Shown here one piece after another: positions 43,339 through 57,362 of a stretch of DNA of 64,000 nucleotides. The translations under genes and the position numbers were made by a program. The notes below the pieces were generated by a model. It did no database searches. It was given only the letters and a program-made list of their open reading frames with translations, and was not told the DNA's origin. This stretch comes from Rotaria macrura (taxonomy: Eukaryota > Rotifera > Eurotatoria > Philodinida > Philodinidae), in assembly GCA_900239685.1 (NCBI GenBank), contig OENT01000085.1:1-64000 (forward strand), written 5' to 3'. Each line of letters starts with the position of its first letter. Position 1 is the first letter of the stretch.

Positions 43339-46300
43339 GGTATGATTTTTGTATAGAAAAAACGAAGTGAATCAAATATGAAAGAAACTCAATCGTTATT
43401 CTATTAAGACTGATAAGAATATATTCGCTCAAATTACCCAACAATAATTTTGACTATATAAACAAAAGATTGCCCTTGGATTAGAAGCACTCATTTCTTG
43501 ACATGCTAATCAAAAGATTTCTAACAAAACGAACTGGATTCTTGCATTCACTAATCATAGATTTCATGTTTTTTAACTAGGCTAAATGCAATGTTCTACT
43601 ATGTTTATATTTTAAATACTCTCCAACCAGTGATGATATCTTGCATGAATTGTGCACTCTATGTTTCGTATGAATAAGTATCCAGATTGATATAGGTGGT
43701 CAACAGCTATGGGTAAGTACTATACACCATTGAGTCCGTTACGATTTTAACCGTTCGATCACGTAGAGTTTATCCATTCGCATTATCTTTTGTATTCTAT
43801 TGACCTAAATAGGTATTAAAAATTTGAAGAACAATTTCATTTCAGTCTATTGAATCTCGTTAATAGGAAAATTACATTAGTCTAACGGCTTTTTAAAAAT
43901 TGAAAAACGCATGGAAACATCTAGTAAAATAAACAGCAGTGTATAAAAAGTAGGCTTTTTGAACGAGAAATCAACTTTATCGAGAGCGATAATATTAACA
44001 TCAGGAAAACTTGTCAAAAAAAAAAGTTAAAATCATTGAAATCAATTGTGATCTTATAGATAACGGCGAATCATAAACTTTACGAAGCAATTGACAACAT
44101 CATAACAAAGATTAGATTAGCGTAAGTCAACATTCACTGTTTTAATCTTGAAAGAATCGAATCGTTAAATAAATTCAATCAATAAACCTTCGGATCGGCC
44201 ACAGAAATATCCTCAAGGTTACTCTTTGTAAATAATGGTTGAATTAAATGATGAAAAAAAAAACGATTCCATTTAGTTCGAAGATGATGTATGTTTAGAT
44301 TTCTAAATTAAGAATATTATATAATATTCGACATCGTCGATAACTCTGTTGCAATTAAAAATAGAAAACTTGTAGAAATATTCAATATGCCCAAATTTTA
44401 TATTCTCGAATTCAATATGATGTTGCCAGAGCTTGTGAATAATGTAGTAATGTTCGATTAATCTAACGGACAACATCTTGCTATGGTAATAATAAATGAG
44501 CAGTGTTTCCGACATCTTCGTTTTGTTTCTTGTCAATCATTTTTTAATTTTGTTTAAATGAAGTAGAATAAGAGCAGATAGTAAATAGTAGGAAAGTAGA
44601 GCTAAATCATTTGTTCCCGGTTTTAGTCAAAATCGTCTCTTGCATTAACAGGCATCATAAACGAATTAATGTCAGTTAATAGTAAATCAATCTATCAAGC
44701 ATTAGACTTCTAATATATCCTCAACAACTATTGATGCTCTTATCTTGAGATTAAATGAATAAGTTAGAAAATATTAATAGAAAAAGTTATTTTGAAAATG
44801 AACGTCAACAAGTACGTTTACTTATTTTATGGACAATCGATTTAGATTGCGTAGGAAGCTGTTTAAGACAATATCGGTATACTCTTGATGTATGATGAAA
44901 TGCAAAATACAACATTTTTACATATTGATTATTGGAATAATTAAAGACACTTCATCGTGTTTGAAAGCTTTTTGTCGTGTAAATCGTGCTGAAAGCTTTA
45001 TCTTTCTTCTCTTTTTCTGAACGTTTTCTCTCGTTTCGTATTTCAAGATACGCGTTAAAATTCATGGGACAATAAATTCTATATTGGTTCAATCTACTAA
45101 TAAATTATTTGTCGGAAGTAGAAATTCGGAATTTACGATAGACATACGTTACGTTCATAAAAAGATTCATAGTTGCGTAATCTTTGTTTCGCCTACTCGA
45201 ATTGTATGGCAAAAGTAATAGAAAATAGAAAGTAATACACACAAAAAGACGATTTTATTTGATTTTTTTCTGATTTTATAGCTTCGTATCGACGTGAATG
45301 AATAAAAAGTGATTGTAAACAGTAATAAAAAGGAAGCCTGTTTTACGTTCACAATCATTTGAAAGATTACTGACAATGAAAAAAACGATATACCTGCCTT
45401 CAATCAAAAACCAATTTATTCTTAAATTTGACAGGAATTTTCTATGCTAAATAGAGTCAGTCGGGTCCAATTACTTTTTGATCTGAAACAGAACTTGGAA
45501 ATGTTCGATTAGATGTTCTTAAATGTTTTTACAGTGCAAAAATCCAACAAGAGTATTGAATCTGCATCCTACTCAACAGAAACGGTATGAAACTTCGATG
45601 CATGGTTCTTGTCATACTGTCAGTAAATTTAAGCATTGTGTCAAACACTTGATAAGTTCCAAAAACAAAAATGGAAATTTTGTATGCTCACGCATTCTTG
45701 TGCTAAACATATATGGTATAGATTTTTAACCTTTGGCACACTTGTCGAAATCATGTTTCGATGAGGTTTGTTTTGTTGTTGTCAAAAGCCATTTAATAAC
45801 AACATATAATTCAATATCATACTGATGATTGTCAAGGATGTGAATAGATCGAAACTGACAAAATTTTTCAAGAGAAATTCGTCTAAAATTAAATCACAAT
45901 TTTCGTGATCGGTCTTCTTTCAATGATGTCGAAAATCAATTGAGAAGAATGCATATAAAGCATTCAAACGAGAAAGTTATGTTCAATATTTTTTTGATAC
46001 GGTTCGTATGGATCTCGAAAGAAACATGACAATAAAAATATCACGTAGATCAGTTATTTTTAGTATTTGCTACGATATGCGTAACGAAAAGAAAACAAAT
46101 TCTATATTTAGACTTAGTAAAATTTCCGAAAAATGTTTTTTTCATAGACGTAACTTGAGTACTCATGTCAATCTATTAGATTCCCAACATAATCAAATGA
46201 TCTCGTCACTGTTAGTAACAAAAATACTAGTATAAGGGATGCCGAAAGAAGTTTTTTGCAACAGATCAATACAATAAGTTACTTAAAAGAACTTGAAGGC

Positions 46301-47370
46301 TACTTAAAGTTTTTATAAAAATCTTCGTAAGTGTTTCAGTGATAAATCAGCAACGGACAGAACTACTGAAAAGCGGTTTTCAAGAGATCGAAGAAGAAAC
46401 ATAACAACATCTTTTTCTTTTAAATAATTATTCTATAAAATGAAATCTCTTAAAATTTCATCGATGGTACAAAATATTCTTAACATATGCTTGAAAATGA
46501 TTTGCCGTTCGGATAAAATTTCAATTTAAGCATATGACTTAGATAGAGATGCACAATATGCATAGTTTTATGTTATAATACGAATGAATATCATTCACGC
46601 ATCTTAACATTAAGCGAATCCAATTATTTATTGAGTAGATAAAAAAATTTCTTCGTTGTTTTATAAAATTTGATTTGAACGGTTGATCAATTTTATTCTC
46701 TTCTTTTTCGATTTTTTGTAAAATATAGAACATGACAGAAAAAAGACGTCTCAATGTTTCCCTTTTCGACAGGTGGAAACTTTGGCTGGGATAGCTCGAA
46801 CACTTGAGTTTTTTTCTAGCACTACTGATGACTGTTCTTTTTCTTTAAACACAATACTTTTCAATATTATGTATTCCTTTTCTACCAATTTCTATTCTTT
46901 AACCAAGTCTCTTAGAAATTTTCTTGTTTATACAATCAATGAGCCTATTTTAATTCTTTACGTTATCTAATTTTCGTATATTCGACATTTCTTCGAATCT
47001 TTATTCTAACAGTAATTTTAAGATTCTAGTGGAAAATAAATCGTTTTTCTTTCGAATTACAAACGAAATAATCATTACAATGGCAATCTATGTTTACTGT
47101 TGAAATATGAATATCTAATAATATTTATTATTTTTTAATATCGCTTTCAAAAACTACTACTTCACAAAAAAGCGCACAGCACAACCAAACAAATGAAACA
47201 AGATGTATAAAAAAAAGAAACGTGAGTTAGATTTAAAGGTGCTAAAATAACCATTCCAATAAATAAGAAAGAAAAGAGGATTCTTCATAAAACTAAGTAT
47301 AAACTAGTCTGCTACAAGATTATTTTAGATCAAAAAGGAAAACAATCAAAAACACTGTTTTGAGCAAGTC
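43339..47370. other. Intergenic, nothing recognised
   Basis: About 4 kb of AT-rich DNA between the riboflavin transporter and the 3' end of KIF24. Frames of 60-78 codons on both strands have no motif and no splice continuity. I saw no tRNA, rRNA or transposon termini. Confidence 0.6.
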
Positions 47371-47401
47371 GCACGCACGCACACGCACACACACACACAC
47401 A
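47371..47401. repeat. (CA)n / CACG simple repeat
   Basis: GCAC units pass into a pure (CA)n run. The tract starts 15 bp beyond the KIF24 stop codon and so would lie in its 3' UTR. Confidence 0.93.
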
Positions 47402-47415
47402 TGCATGGAAGAAAA

Positions 47416-50400
47416 CTATTCGGCAACAGGAATGAGTTTATCATCGCCAGTACGTACAGTAAAGCCAAGTTCTGTTTCGCGCATATTTTTCAGACTGTTC
47501 AATAACGTATCGAATGAAGACCTTGACAGAAATGGACTACTTTGACCATCATCTAATAAGTGATTATGGCCACTATTTGTAGCAGCAGCTAAATCAAATG
47601 TACTAAATGGTGGAATAAGAAGAGGTGAACGTGATCGAGATTCATTGGAACTGGAGCCTCCAGATGATGTTCCTGTATATAGATTTTGCAGTGTTGCATT
47701 GACTTGTGATGTGCGTTCACTATCACTTGTTGGATTACTAACATTTTCACGAATGCCTTTCGTATCATTAGTTGCTTGATAGTTTTCATGAATTGATCGA
47801 TGCGAATGAATATTAGCAACATGACTTGATGAATTTCGTACTTCATCTACAAAGTAAAAAAATGGAAGAGTATGAGGAGAATGTTTTGTTTTCAATCATC
47901 TTACTTGTATCAATTTTTGCTGCGAGATTTGATTTAATGGTCGGTGTTGATGAAGGTGTTGCACTTAAGCTAACTTTTGCTTGGTTGAGTTCATCGGAAA
48001 GAGATGAAAAATTGGCTTGTATTATTGGTTCATAGTGATGACTGTATATTGATGAAGATCCATGTTGATTTGAAGAAGTTGTCGTTGTTGATAAAACATC
48101 GCCGTCGGAATGTTTTATCTTTTCATTTTGCATATAATTGTTAGTTTTATTGTAATTTCTTTCTAATTTATTATCACCAACAACAAGATGATTCATGGAT
48201 TGTTTCACATTATTTTTCGTTGGTGTCTGCCGAAGTGACTGAAGAAAATCTCGAGCATAGGCACCTGGAGATGATTCGAAAATCGTTGTTTCTATTTTCT
48301 GTTGCTGTATTTCATCGTGATCTGTAAGACGAGTCTCAAGTAATGAACGTAGTGCATTCAACTGATCAGATACGCGTACACCGAAATCTTTGGATGGTGA
48401 ACCTAAAAATTCATTAAAGATAATAAGTTAGAAATAAATCAATAAATGGACGTATGTATTTTCAATGAGAACAGTTTTGTTTTACTTCTTCCAGAATTTC
48501 ATCGACATCAATGCTTTTTAGAATGATTACTAATTAACGATTTAGAATTCTTCGCTTATTTTGGCATTTCGGATTAACTCAGTTTAGATAAACATCGGAT
48601 TTTGAACATCGAGTATCGAATACTTTAAATTTTCTCAATTGAATAAAGTGTCATTGGCTGTAAAAAAAAAAGTTCAATATCATTGACTAACAATGTCAAT
48701 CAACCAGGACTGTCTTTTTCTTCGACAGGAATAAAAAACCATTCAAGTAGTCTTGAACAGAATTGAGCAAGATCACATGAAGACATCTAACTAGTGCTGT
48801 CGTTTAGTTCTCTATTTCAGACATATATTTTTACCTTGAAAAATATCCATAAACAATCATAGCAAAGGCAAATGATAGAACATTGTTCAAGTTTTCTCTT
48901 GAATAAGTTCATGATCTGATGTGAAAAAATGATGTACGATATAAAGTATCTCCATCGATTAAATCAATTAGATCTAGTTTTGACATGATTTTGATTGTTC
49001 GTATTGAGAACATATAATTTAATTGAAGGATCAAATATTATCATATGCTTATTAAATAATTGCAGACTTGTCTAGTTCATTCTTACATAATAGAACGACC
49101 TAGCTATGTATTCATTGACGATGCAACACAATGCATTATACATTTGAGGTCAATTATGAACCCTCCGGTTTGTTTTTATTATTATAATTTTGTTTATTTT
49201 TAAACATACGCTATTGTGCAAGACCTAATTTAACACAATGCATCCTATGAATTACACAACTTAAATAACAGAAAATGTCTAAAATATTGAAACAACGACA
49301 GAAACAATAAAGAAGAACATATCTGATATAACTTACAGAGGGAATCAAAGATATATTCTCTCGTATCTGAATTTCCAAATTGTATCTTGTATGATTTTAT
49401 ATGTATGGTGATAATTCCATGAGAAAGAATCGGGAATATTATCATTCTATGCTGTAAAGTATATTAGATAACTTTTCTTACTTAATGTATGCATTACGAC
49501 ACAATAAAGCCATAAAATGACTTGAAAACATTTTAGTATCTCCGTCACTGATGGATCGAATATATATGTTGATTAGTAGTGACACGATTCACTTACTATA
49601 CGTAATGTATATGTTATAATTAGGATATCAAAGGACTATAACGAGAAAATTGCAACGCTTGATTTATTGCTTATTCAAGTATGTAGTTGTAAATCTATAC
49701 AGGTGAATTTCGCTGGTATTGTACGAGTTGCTTCGTAAGCACGAAAAAGCTTATGTCTCAACTTCTATTCAACTCATTTCGACAATTTCGTTTTCAAATG
49801 TTCGATTTGTTTTTGTTCTACTTACCATAAAATGATCGGCATTTTTATCTCTGTGGTCAAGGAGTTTTGAAACAGTAAAAATTGAAACGAAAACTGTTGG
49901 GTGGTGACATTCATCAATGAAAATTCTCATTTTTTTTAATCTTATAATTCTGAATGGATAAAAGAAAATTTTTATAACGGGTATGGTAGATAAGACCCTA
50001 CTCTTTTTGGAAATACATATCGATTGCAACATTCATTTTAGTTTCCTGATGAAATATTGCAAAATTGTTGAGACGTACACTTTGACCATTTTATGTCACG
50101 ACAGATTAACTTGAATTTTCTAAAGTCTATTTACAAGCTAGATCAAGTCTTCTTTTTTTTACATTTGACAGAATGCAGATTTAGAAATGTGTTGAGAAAA
50201 CAAAAGTTTTTTGCATAAGAAAGTCACAACATAATAAAATGGTACATATTTAATAGAAACAGTTCTTTTTCGAACTGCATGAATTTCTCTCGAGTGAAAA
50301 ATGTTTTTTTAAGTATTCATTTCTGAGCATTGCCAGTGCTTCAAACGACCATCAGGTTTTAGTTTATACATGTACTATCACGTAAAAAGTCTATAGTTCA

Positions 50401-53400
50401 TAAGAAACACGAAGGACTCATGCCTGTTGATTCTGACAATCTACAAACCTAAATATGTTTTCATTTTGTTTCAACATGATTTGAGTGATATATGATAATA
50501 ATATTTAAAAATGTCACTCTGTCAAGAAACCAAGAAACTCTCACATATACTTGGAGATTTCGAACTTTTCGGAAGTCGAAGACTTGACAGTCGGGAAAAC
50601 ACTTGACTAATATTCAAGAAATTATGCTCTATCGAATGCGCATATCAATCTATTTCACTGTTCACTTTTATTTTAAAAAGTTTTTCTCAATCAAACCATA
50701 CAATACCAATGAAATTCACCCATATGTGAAGAAGAAAACTAAACTACTTAGATGACATTTTTTTTAAAATTAAAGATCATTTATAATTATAACTGAATAT
50801 TGAAAGATCTTAATATCAAAATAGATATTTTGACATTCATACTGGATGATATTTTGATATTAAAAACCCAAGAGAATCGATTAGATAAGAGTCTCTGTCA
50901 GATAATGCATGATCTTGTATGATTAAGAGAATTTGTATGAAAAATCTTGCTCTTGGAAATCTTCTGATAAATTGTATTAAAGATAAGATTCTAGTAAGAT
51001 CTCACTATAGAACATCTTATGGGAATATTACCATGTGACAAGAATCTGATGCAAGGCATTGAAGAAAGCTTTCTAAGACAATGATTTTTTTCGGTACATT
51101 TTCATTTTTCGCATAAGACTTCATATCTAATTTTTCTAAGATGAAAATGTTCGACGGTATTCATAAAATTATTTCTGTAAATGAATATGAGCATTTAAGG
51201 AAACAAATACATTTTCTATCGTTCACCGCAGGCAAAAAGATATCCTGTATGTTGCTCTATTGATTTCCTAGTAAAATCACAATCTATATCACTATATGTC
51301 AGTAACATTAGAAGACCTGCGTAGCAGAAAACACTGCCAAAGGAAAACTTGTATCGCAATGTAATTTGCAACCAATCTTCTCATAAGTTTTCATTGAATG
51401 TTATCTTAATTTTTCTGATCTAGATGTCTGTAGAATTGGTATCACAAATTTTAGAAGATCTATTTCATCGAATTGTTTAACTTGGATAGTACTAGTAGAT
51501 ACAAATAACTTACTTAATGTTGTCGATGCTGTCCATGGATTACTAATGTTTGCTGATGTCAACGGTGAGATAGGCTGTTCTAATGATCGATTGTAAGCAA
51601 GTTTAATTTGATCGAGTGGCGCCTGAACTAAATTATTTGATGTTAAGGGGGGTGATGATAATATTGTCATTGGCTTCGATACAGATGAAGTTGATGCTAA
51701 TATTAATGGTGAATGTGCAGTTATCATTTTACTGATATTTTTCAGTTCATGAAAAAAGTATTCATTCGTTTGTTCCTGTTCATTTTTCATAATATGAACA
51801 TTATCTGTTGTTTGACAACCTTCACTACGTGTTGAATGCGATGTAGTTTTTGGTGAAAATGGTTTTCGACGATGAAAATTATGACGTGCTTTTTCATGTT
51901 CTTCAGAATCGGAACTATGATGAGCACGTAACGGTACTGTTCGTTGTTGTTGATGATTGCGATTTGATGAAGATCGAGTATGTGAATGAAGCTTTTGAGG
52001 ATGAATCGATGATGGACCTTTGGATTTTTTATTATCAAATGAAGATTTCTTGTCATGATTAACGTGTGTTAGACTATTTGTCGATGATGCAGATTTTATA
52101 GATCGAGTTCTTTGACGATTTTTGTTTGTTGATGAAATCGAAGTTTTAGATTTATTCGAATTCGAGGAATTTAAAATTTCTTTAGACAATTTTGATTTTC
52201 TTGTTTTCGGAGTTGTTATTGATGTTGATCGTCGATTGGAACTAGTTAATCGATTCGATAAAATTGATAAGAGTTCATCACGATTCGTAAACAATTCTGA
52301 GTGATCCTTTTGTGTTTCTTGTCGATCTGAATAAATTGTTGGCTCCGTATCGGTTATGATTGTATTTAAATCATATTGTTTATTTAAACTCAAACTCTCA
52401 ACTAATGCATTTTGTATTGAAGATTTTTCATACCGTTGACTAAAACCTGCTGTTTTTGTTATTTTCGTCCCAAGACTCTCCGTTCCTGTTACACTATTAT
52501 ATAGATTATCATCAGACAATTGGCCAGAAAGAACAGGCACGGTTTGCTTCGTATTCAATGGTTCAACGAATGAATCCAAAGGACGTCTAGCTGTCGGAGT
52601 TAGAATAGTTTTCCATTGTCTTTCATTACCATTATCGTACATAAGACGTGCACTGTCATAGGATCGTTTAACATCATTAGTTTTTCTTGATGAAGATATC
52701 TTTATATTAGATTGTGGTTGAGGAAAATAACTCGATGCATCATCATCCATGCTGCTTGTTTTTATTTGTTGAAATCGATTTAAATATTGTTTAGTATTTT
52801 GTGTCGAATTATTCGCACTTGACTTCATGAGAAATTCACGTGTTGATGATGGCAATGATTTGAATTGAAGATTGTCTCCTCCACCACTTATTGGAGTATC
52901 ATCATCGGCTATTTGCCAATCGATATCGATCGGTTTCGTTGTACAAATATCAGAATCTGGGATAGATACAAAAACAAAAGGCAAACAGTTATTTGATAAT
53001 TTGATATTTTTAATAGAACTAGGAAATAACTGATGACGTGACTTAAATCATAGAAAATAGCTTTTCTCTTAGAATATTTTGAGTCATGCTGTGTTGTCCT
53101 TTCTAATATTTAAATTAGTACTATCTACTAATGATATAAGTTCATAAATGAGAGATATTATCAGTCATCGGACAGTAGATCATCATAAAACTACGTATTT
53201 CTAGCACTCAAAGATACAGAAATCATTCAATACGACAGATATTATTAGTTGTTTCTATTGAATTGATTCGTCGTTTAAAAGTCGCAAAGCATTTAGTTTT
53301 AGAGAACCAATTAGTTTCCTTCTATGAAAAATGTATGCATTCAAACCTGTCTGATGCATTGGCACATAAATACGCTCATCGGCTGATGGGATAAGTCGAT

Positions 53401-56400
53401 GAACAGGTGTCGATGCTGTCGCTGGTTTAAATGTTCGTTGTGGTTTTTCTTCAACAGTTTCTTCTTCTTTGAAGCTATCATCAAAATAACTCAGCTGTAT
53501 CGTGTTGCTTGGCATTGATCGATGTCGGTGACGCATGCTGATATCACGAATACGTGAAGCATATTGAAGGGTATTTAATGAACATTGACAACAATCGTCA
53601 GGTGGAGATACATTAGCCATGAGACATGTACGTGTCTTTGAACCAGTAAGAGAATCACGTAATATATGTGTCAGTTTACTTTGTCGAAATGGTGCATGAG
53701 AATGTGTCATATCCATGGAACGAATACATTCTTTTAATGCTAACAATGACCAATTGATTTGTGCGCCTTCACGACGTGTTTGACGTTGATTATTTTGAGC
53801 ATCTGTTGCACGTTCACTACCTGCCAAATCGATGAATATAAGTCTGAAACAAAGCAATAACAAGAAAAAAAAGAAAACTTGATAGTTTGCAATGTTTTAT
53901 TTTTGAGAAATTTTAATCATAGTTTTTTTTTCTTGAAAATTAAAAAACCGTTCCATTTTAGTGACTGTATTTTTCAGATATTCTCACAGAGCCCATGGCT
54001 TATAACGACAATATTAATCACATGACGTAATATTCTATCTCTTCGTAACAATTTTATTTTCTCCATCATATAATCCTTTTTTTATTTTCGGTACTAGTCA
54101 TCTGCTACTACCCCAACTTGATTAGCTTTGACAAATGTAAACGATTCTACGAAAAAAAAACACAATTTTGTTCATTACGTTTTAATTTAAAGTATGATTT
54201 CAACCTCATTGAACATCTGACCAACGAAATGAATATTTCATTCGTAACAAGAATCAAATTTTTAATGATCGTAAGAAATAAAAAATCTGATGATACATTT
54301 GAAATTGACTTTAAAAAATTGAAATTGTAAAGATTAAGTTTTATGCATTCTTTTTTTTCTGAAGGGATAATCAAAACTTAAGTGTTTAATAGTGTTCATG
54401 AACTTTCAAACTCTTTATCGATGCATAAAAAAGAAAACGCCATAAAATTTTATATTGAGTAAAAGTCAACCTTCATTGTCGTATTTCTTTGACTTACACC
54501 GCAGGATTCTTTTGAATATCATTCAGAAGAATAAATAATAACTTTCCTAGAGATGCAGACGCAAGGTTACGAATATTTTCATTTTTAATTGATTTTTTTA
54601 CTTCTCACTGGAATGTAAGTCAACTAATTAATCACTTACTTAAAAGTCTCGGACGAATCATAATTGCTTTTTAACATTATTTGAAATATGGCATGTGATC
54701 GAGAAGAATTGGAATTGAATGCACTTTTTCCATGATGTCTTCTTGCCAGTCCATCATCAATAACACAACGTAAACTATCTGAAGTTTTTAATACAATTTC
54801 ACTTGCACCAATTACATTAACATGATGTTCACCATCTTCACGTACAAATAATCTAGATAATAGACTTTCAAATAAATTGAATGTATTTCTCCTTACAAAG
54901 AAAATTTAAACCTTTTTCCAGTATTAACTAAATCATAAACTTGATTATTGTATATTTCATAGAATGAACAGACGAGTCTACTTTCGATATTCGTTTCTTG
55001 TAATAGTAATTGTGTACAATAGACTAATAAACCATCGACACTTTTACTACCAAATATAGTGTGACTTTTACCTGAAAATATTTTAATGGATATTCAATAT
55101 GAGATGATGACAATTTTCTATCGTAACAAACCAGATCCTGTTTGTCCAAAACAAATATATGTTAAATTATGACGATGACTTGCTGATATAAATGGCAATA
55201 CAGTAGATTCAAATACTTGTTTGTTGGATGCATCAGCTGCAAATACGTGATCAAATTCGAATTCTGTCTATCAGAAATAAAATATAATGAAAACGCTCGA
55301 TTGTGTTTGCCTTAGAAATTAATAAAGTACCTTCTTCAGTAATGGTGTACAATCAAGATTGGCTTTATTTTCTGTAATAATAATACGTTTATTATCGGGT
55401 ACAGATATCGTATCTTGAAAATTAGTTTCCATGGTTAATAGTGGTCGTTTTCGAGCATAAACATAGATCTCCGCTGGTTTAGCATATGATATGGTGTCAT
55501 TTGTATGATGAGAAGATGAAACAAATATTGAACCATAATTTGTATGTGATGAAAGTTGAGAGCCCGAACGATAGTTACTGTTTCGTGGACGCTTATTATT
55601 TGGAACACCATAATTGTATGATTTCACCTAGTAATCAATGAATGTCATCTAGTGTCGACAATCAATTATTGAAGACAATTTCATAAGAAAAATGATTTCC
55701 GGTTCATTCTAGATGTCGTTTCTTTTTTAATTAAATTATAAAACGATGGTTCGTAGTCAAATGACAGCCGAGAACATGGTTGAACAAGCATGTTCAACTA
55801 TGTTCATCAATAAATTTTGACGAATTCAAACAAATCAAATCGATGTTAATTCGTTAAGAACAGAAACATCTTACGTTCTAATATTTGGTTTTAATACTCT
55901 TTAAATAATATGCAATGGTTTCCTAGCTAAATGATGATACATTTAAATCAGTAATCTTTTCTAAGCAAGGAATCGAGAAGTATCAAGCTAGTCGAGTCGT
56001 GTTCAGGAAAGCTCGATCCACTTTGAAAGTTTCAATCAGATTAAGACATCAGTCTGCACGAGAGGTTCATTAGTCTATTGACCGAACATAAGTCTTAACC
56101 TTGATCACAATGAAAAAAAAACGACTTGTTTGTAATCTTTGTTTTTTTTTCTCTTTCTTTCTATCATTGGATAGCGCACTACACAACTCTCTAATGTTGA
56201 CTTAGCCTTCCACTGCTGAAAGACTAAGAAGAAAAACCATAAATAAGAAACATTAAACTATCTGATATTTTTTCATGCTGTGTAAATCAATAATTATTTT
56301 TGACAAAAATTTCAGTCTTTTCGACGAAGTGTTTACAGGAAAGAATAACTGCGAGGATAGCCTATATGAAACTGTGGTAATACTATAGTCAATGGTTCTA

Positions 56401-57362
56401 CATATCAAAAAGAATTTGAAAAAAATTAAAAGGTATTGTAAAGAACTCATGAATTGTTTATACGTAAAATTTCAAGGCATCATACAGTCGTTGAAAGTAA
56501 TATTTGAACAATGGTCTTCTCTTTGAAAAGAAGATATCTCTAAACGAACGAGACTTTTTTTATTCAAACTATATTTTTTCTCTCGATTTGCATTTGTTTG
56601 GTTGAGTAAGGATTTAATATTTTCCTGAACAAAACCTTTTGCGATGACCAATGAAAGCAAAAATATACGAAATAAAATAATCGTATTTAGAGTTGTTTTA
56701 CTTTTGTTCATAGACAAATAACTATATTCCTATTGTTATCGAATATTATATTAGTCTTATTGAAAGTTGACTTTATCAATAGGACTTACTTTAACATGTT
56801 GAATAGCTGGTCGACTTAGAAATGATTTTGGTCCTACAGATCGTTGATGATAAGTTTTTCCTTGTGTCATATGAGTTTTTCGATTGATAACGGTTGATGG
56901 TCTCTGTAAAACAGCATCATTTGAATGCATTTTAACTGATTTGGTTGTTGCCATTGATGCTGATGATGAACGTCCAGTTATTCCTATGGAACTTATGGGA
57001 CGTTTAGATTTTATTTTCTCATTTGATTGTTTCTTTATTGGTGATTGAGAACTTTTTTGTGGTGCAGTTTCATCACTCCAACAAGCTTGAATTGGAATGG
57101 ATTTTATTGTTGATTGTTGTTTGTTTGTTTTAGTTGAACTGAAATAATGTGGACATATTTTTCCTTCACGTGTTGCTTCTTTTAAAACATCGATTAAAGC
57201 AATAAGACGAAGTAATTCTTGTTCGTTGAAGTTCAATTTTTCAAAATGTTCAGCACGAAAACGTGCTAGTGCACCAGCGGAATCATAGCCAAGTGAACGA
57301 AATAATCCGACATGTTGATCGAGGTCAACGGCTTTTAAAGCCTTGAAAAGACATTTTGTCAT
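47416..57362 (-). CDS. KIF24: Kinesin-13 family motor with N-terminal SAM domain (KIF24 homologue)
   Basis: Nine exons (57362-56790, 55627-55331, 55267-55132, 55071-54912, 54852-54640, 53843-53347, 52956-51514, 48402-47905, 47846-47416) join in phase into 1,415 residues; human KIF24 has 1,368. Residues 1-70 form a SAM domain (LKAVDLDQHVGLFRSLGYDS), which distinguishes KIF24 from KIF2. The motor domain spans about 243-555 with AEIYVYARKRP, P-loop GQTGSGKS (331-338), switch I NSNSSRSH (435-442), switch II DLAGSE (465-470) and the kinesin-13 signature QINWSLLALKECIRSMD. The loop-2 KVD finger is replaced by NLD. The tail is Ser/Asn/Lys-rich and probably disordered. KIF24 acts at the mother centriole, depolymerising centriolar microtubules and restraining cilium assembly; here that is inferred. 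The donor of exon 6 is weak (GTTTGA; GTATTT at 53373 is an alternative), so residues near 610-626 are uncertain, as is whether all tail exons belong to one transcript. Confidence 0.88.
48403..51513 (-). other. Long 3.1-kb intron in the KIF24 tail
   Basis: This intron separates two tail exons with matching phase. It is AT-rich and contains no recognisable coding or RNA gene. It includes a nested inverted repeat at 50810-50863. An internal promoter or a gene boundary here cannot be excluded from sequence alone. Confidence 0.55.

Noticed and set aside
51787-52062. Overlapping frames on both strands within the KIF24 tail exon
   Set aside because: Shadow frames of a long serine/histidine-rich coding exon.
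53255-53346. Read-through C-terminus of the kinesin motor exon (about 30 residues to a TGA)
   Set aside because: Splicing to the 52956 exon keeps phase and gives the length expected of KIF24; kept only as an alternative in the findings.
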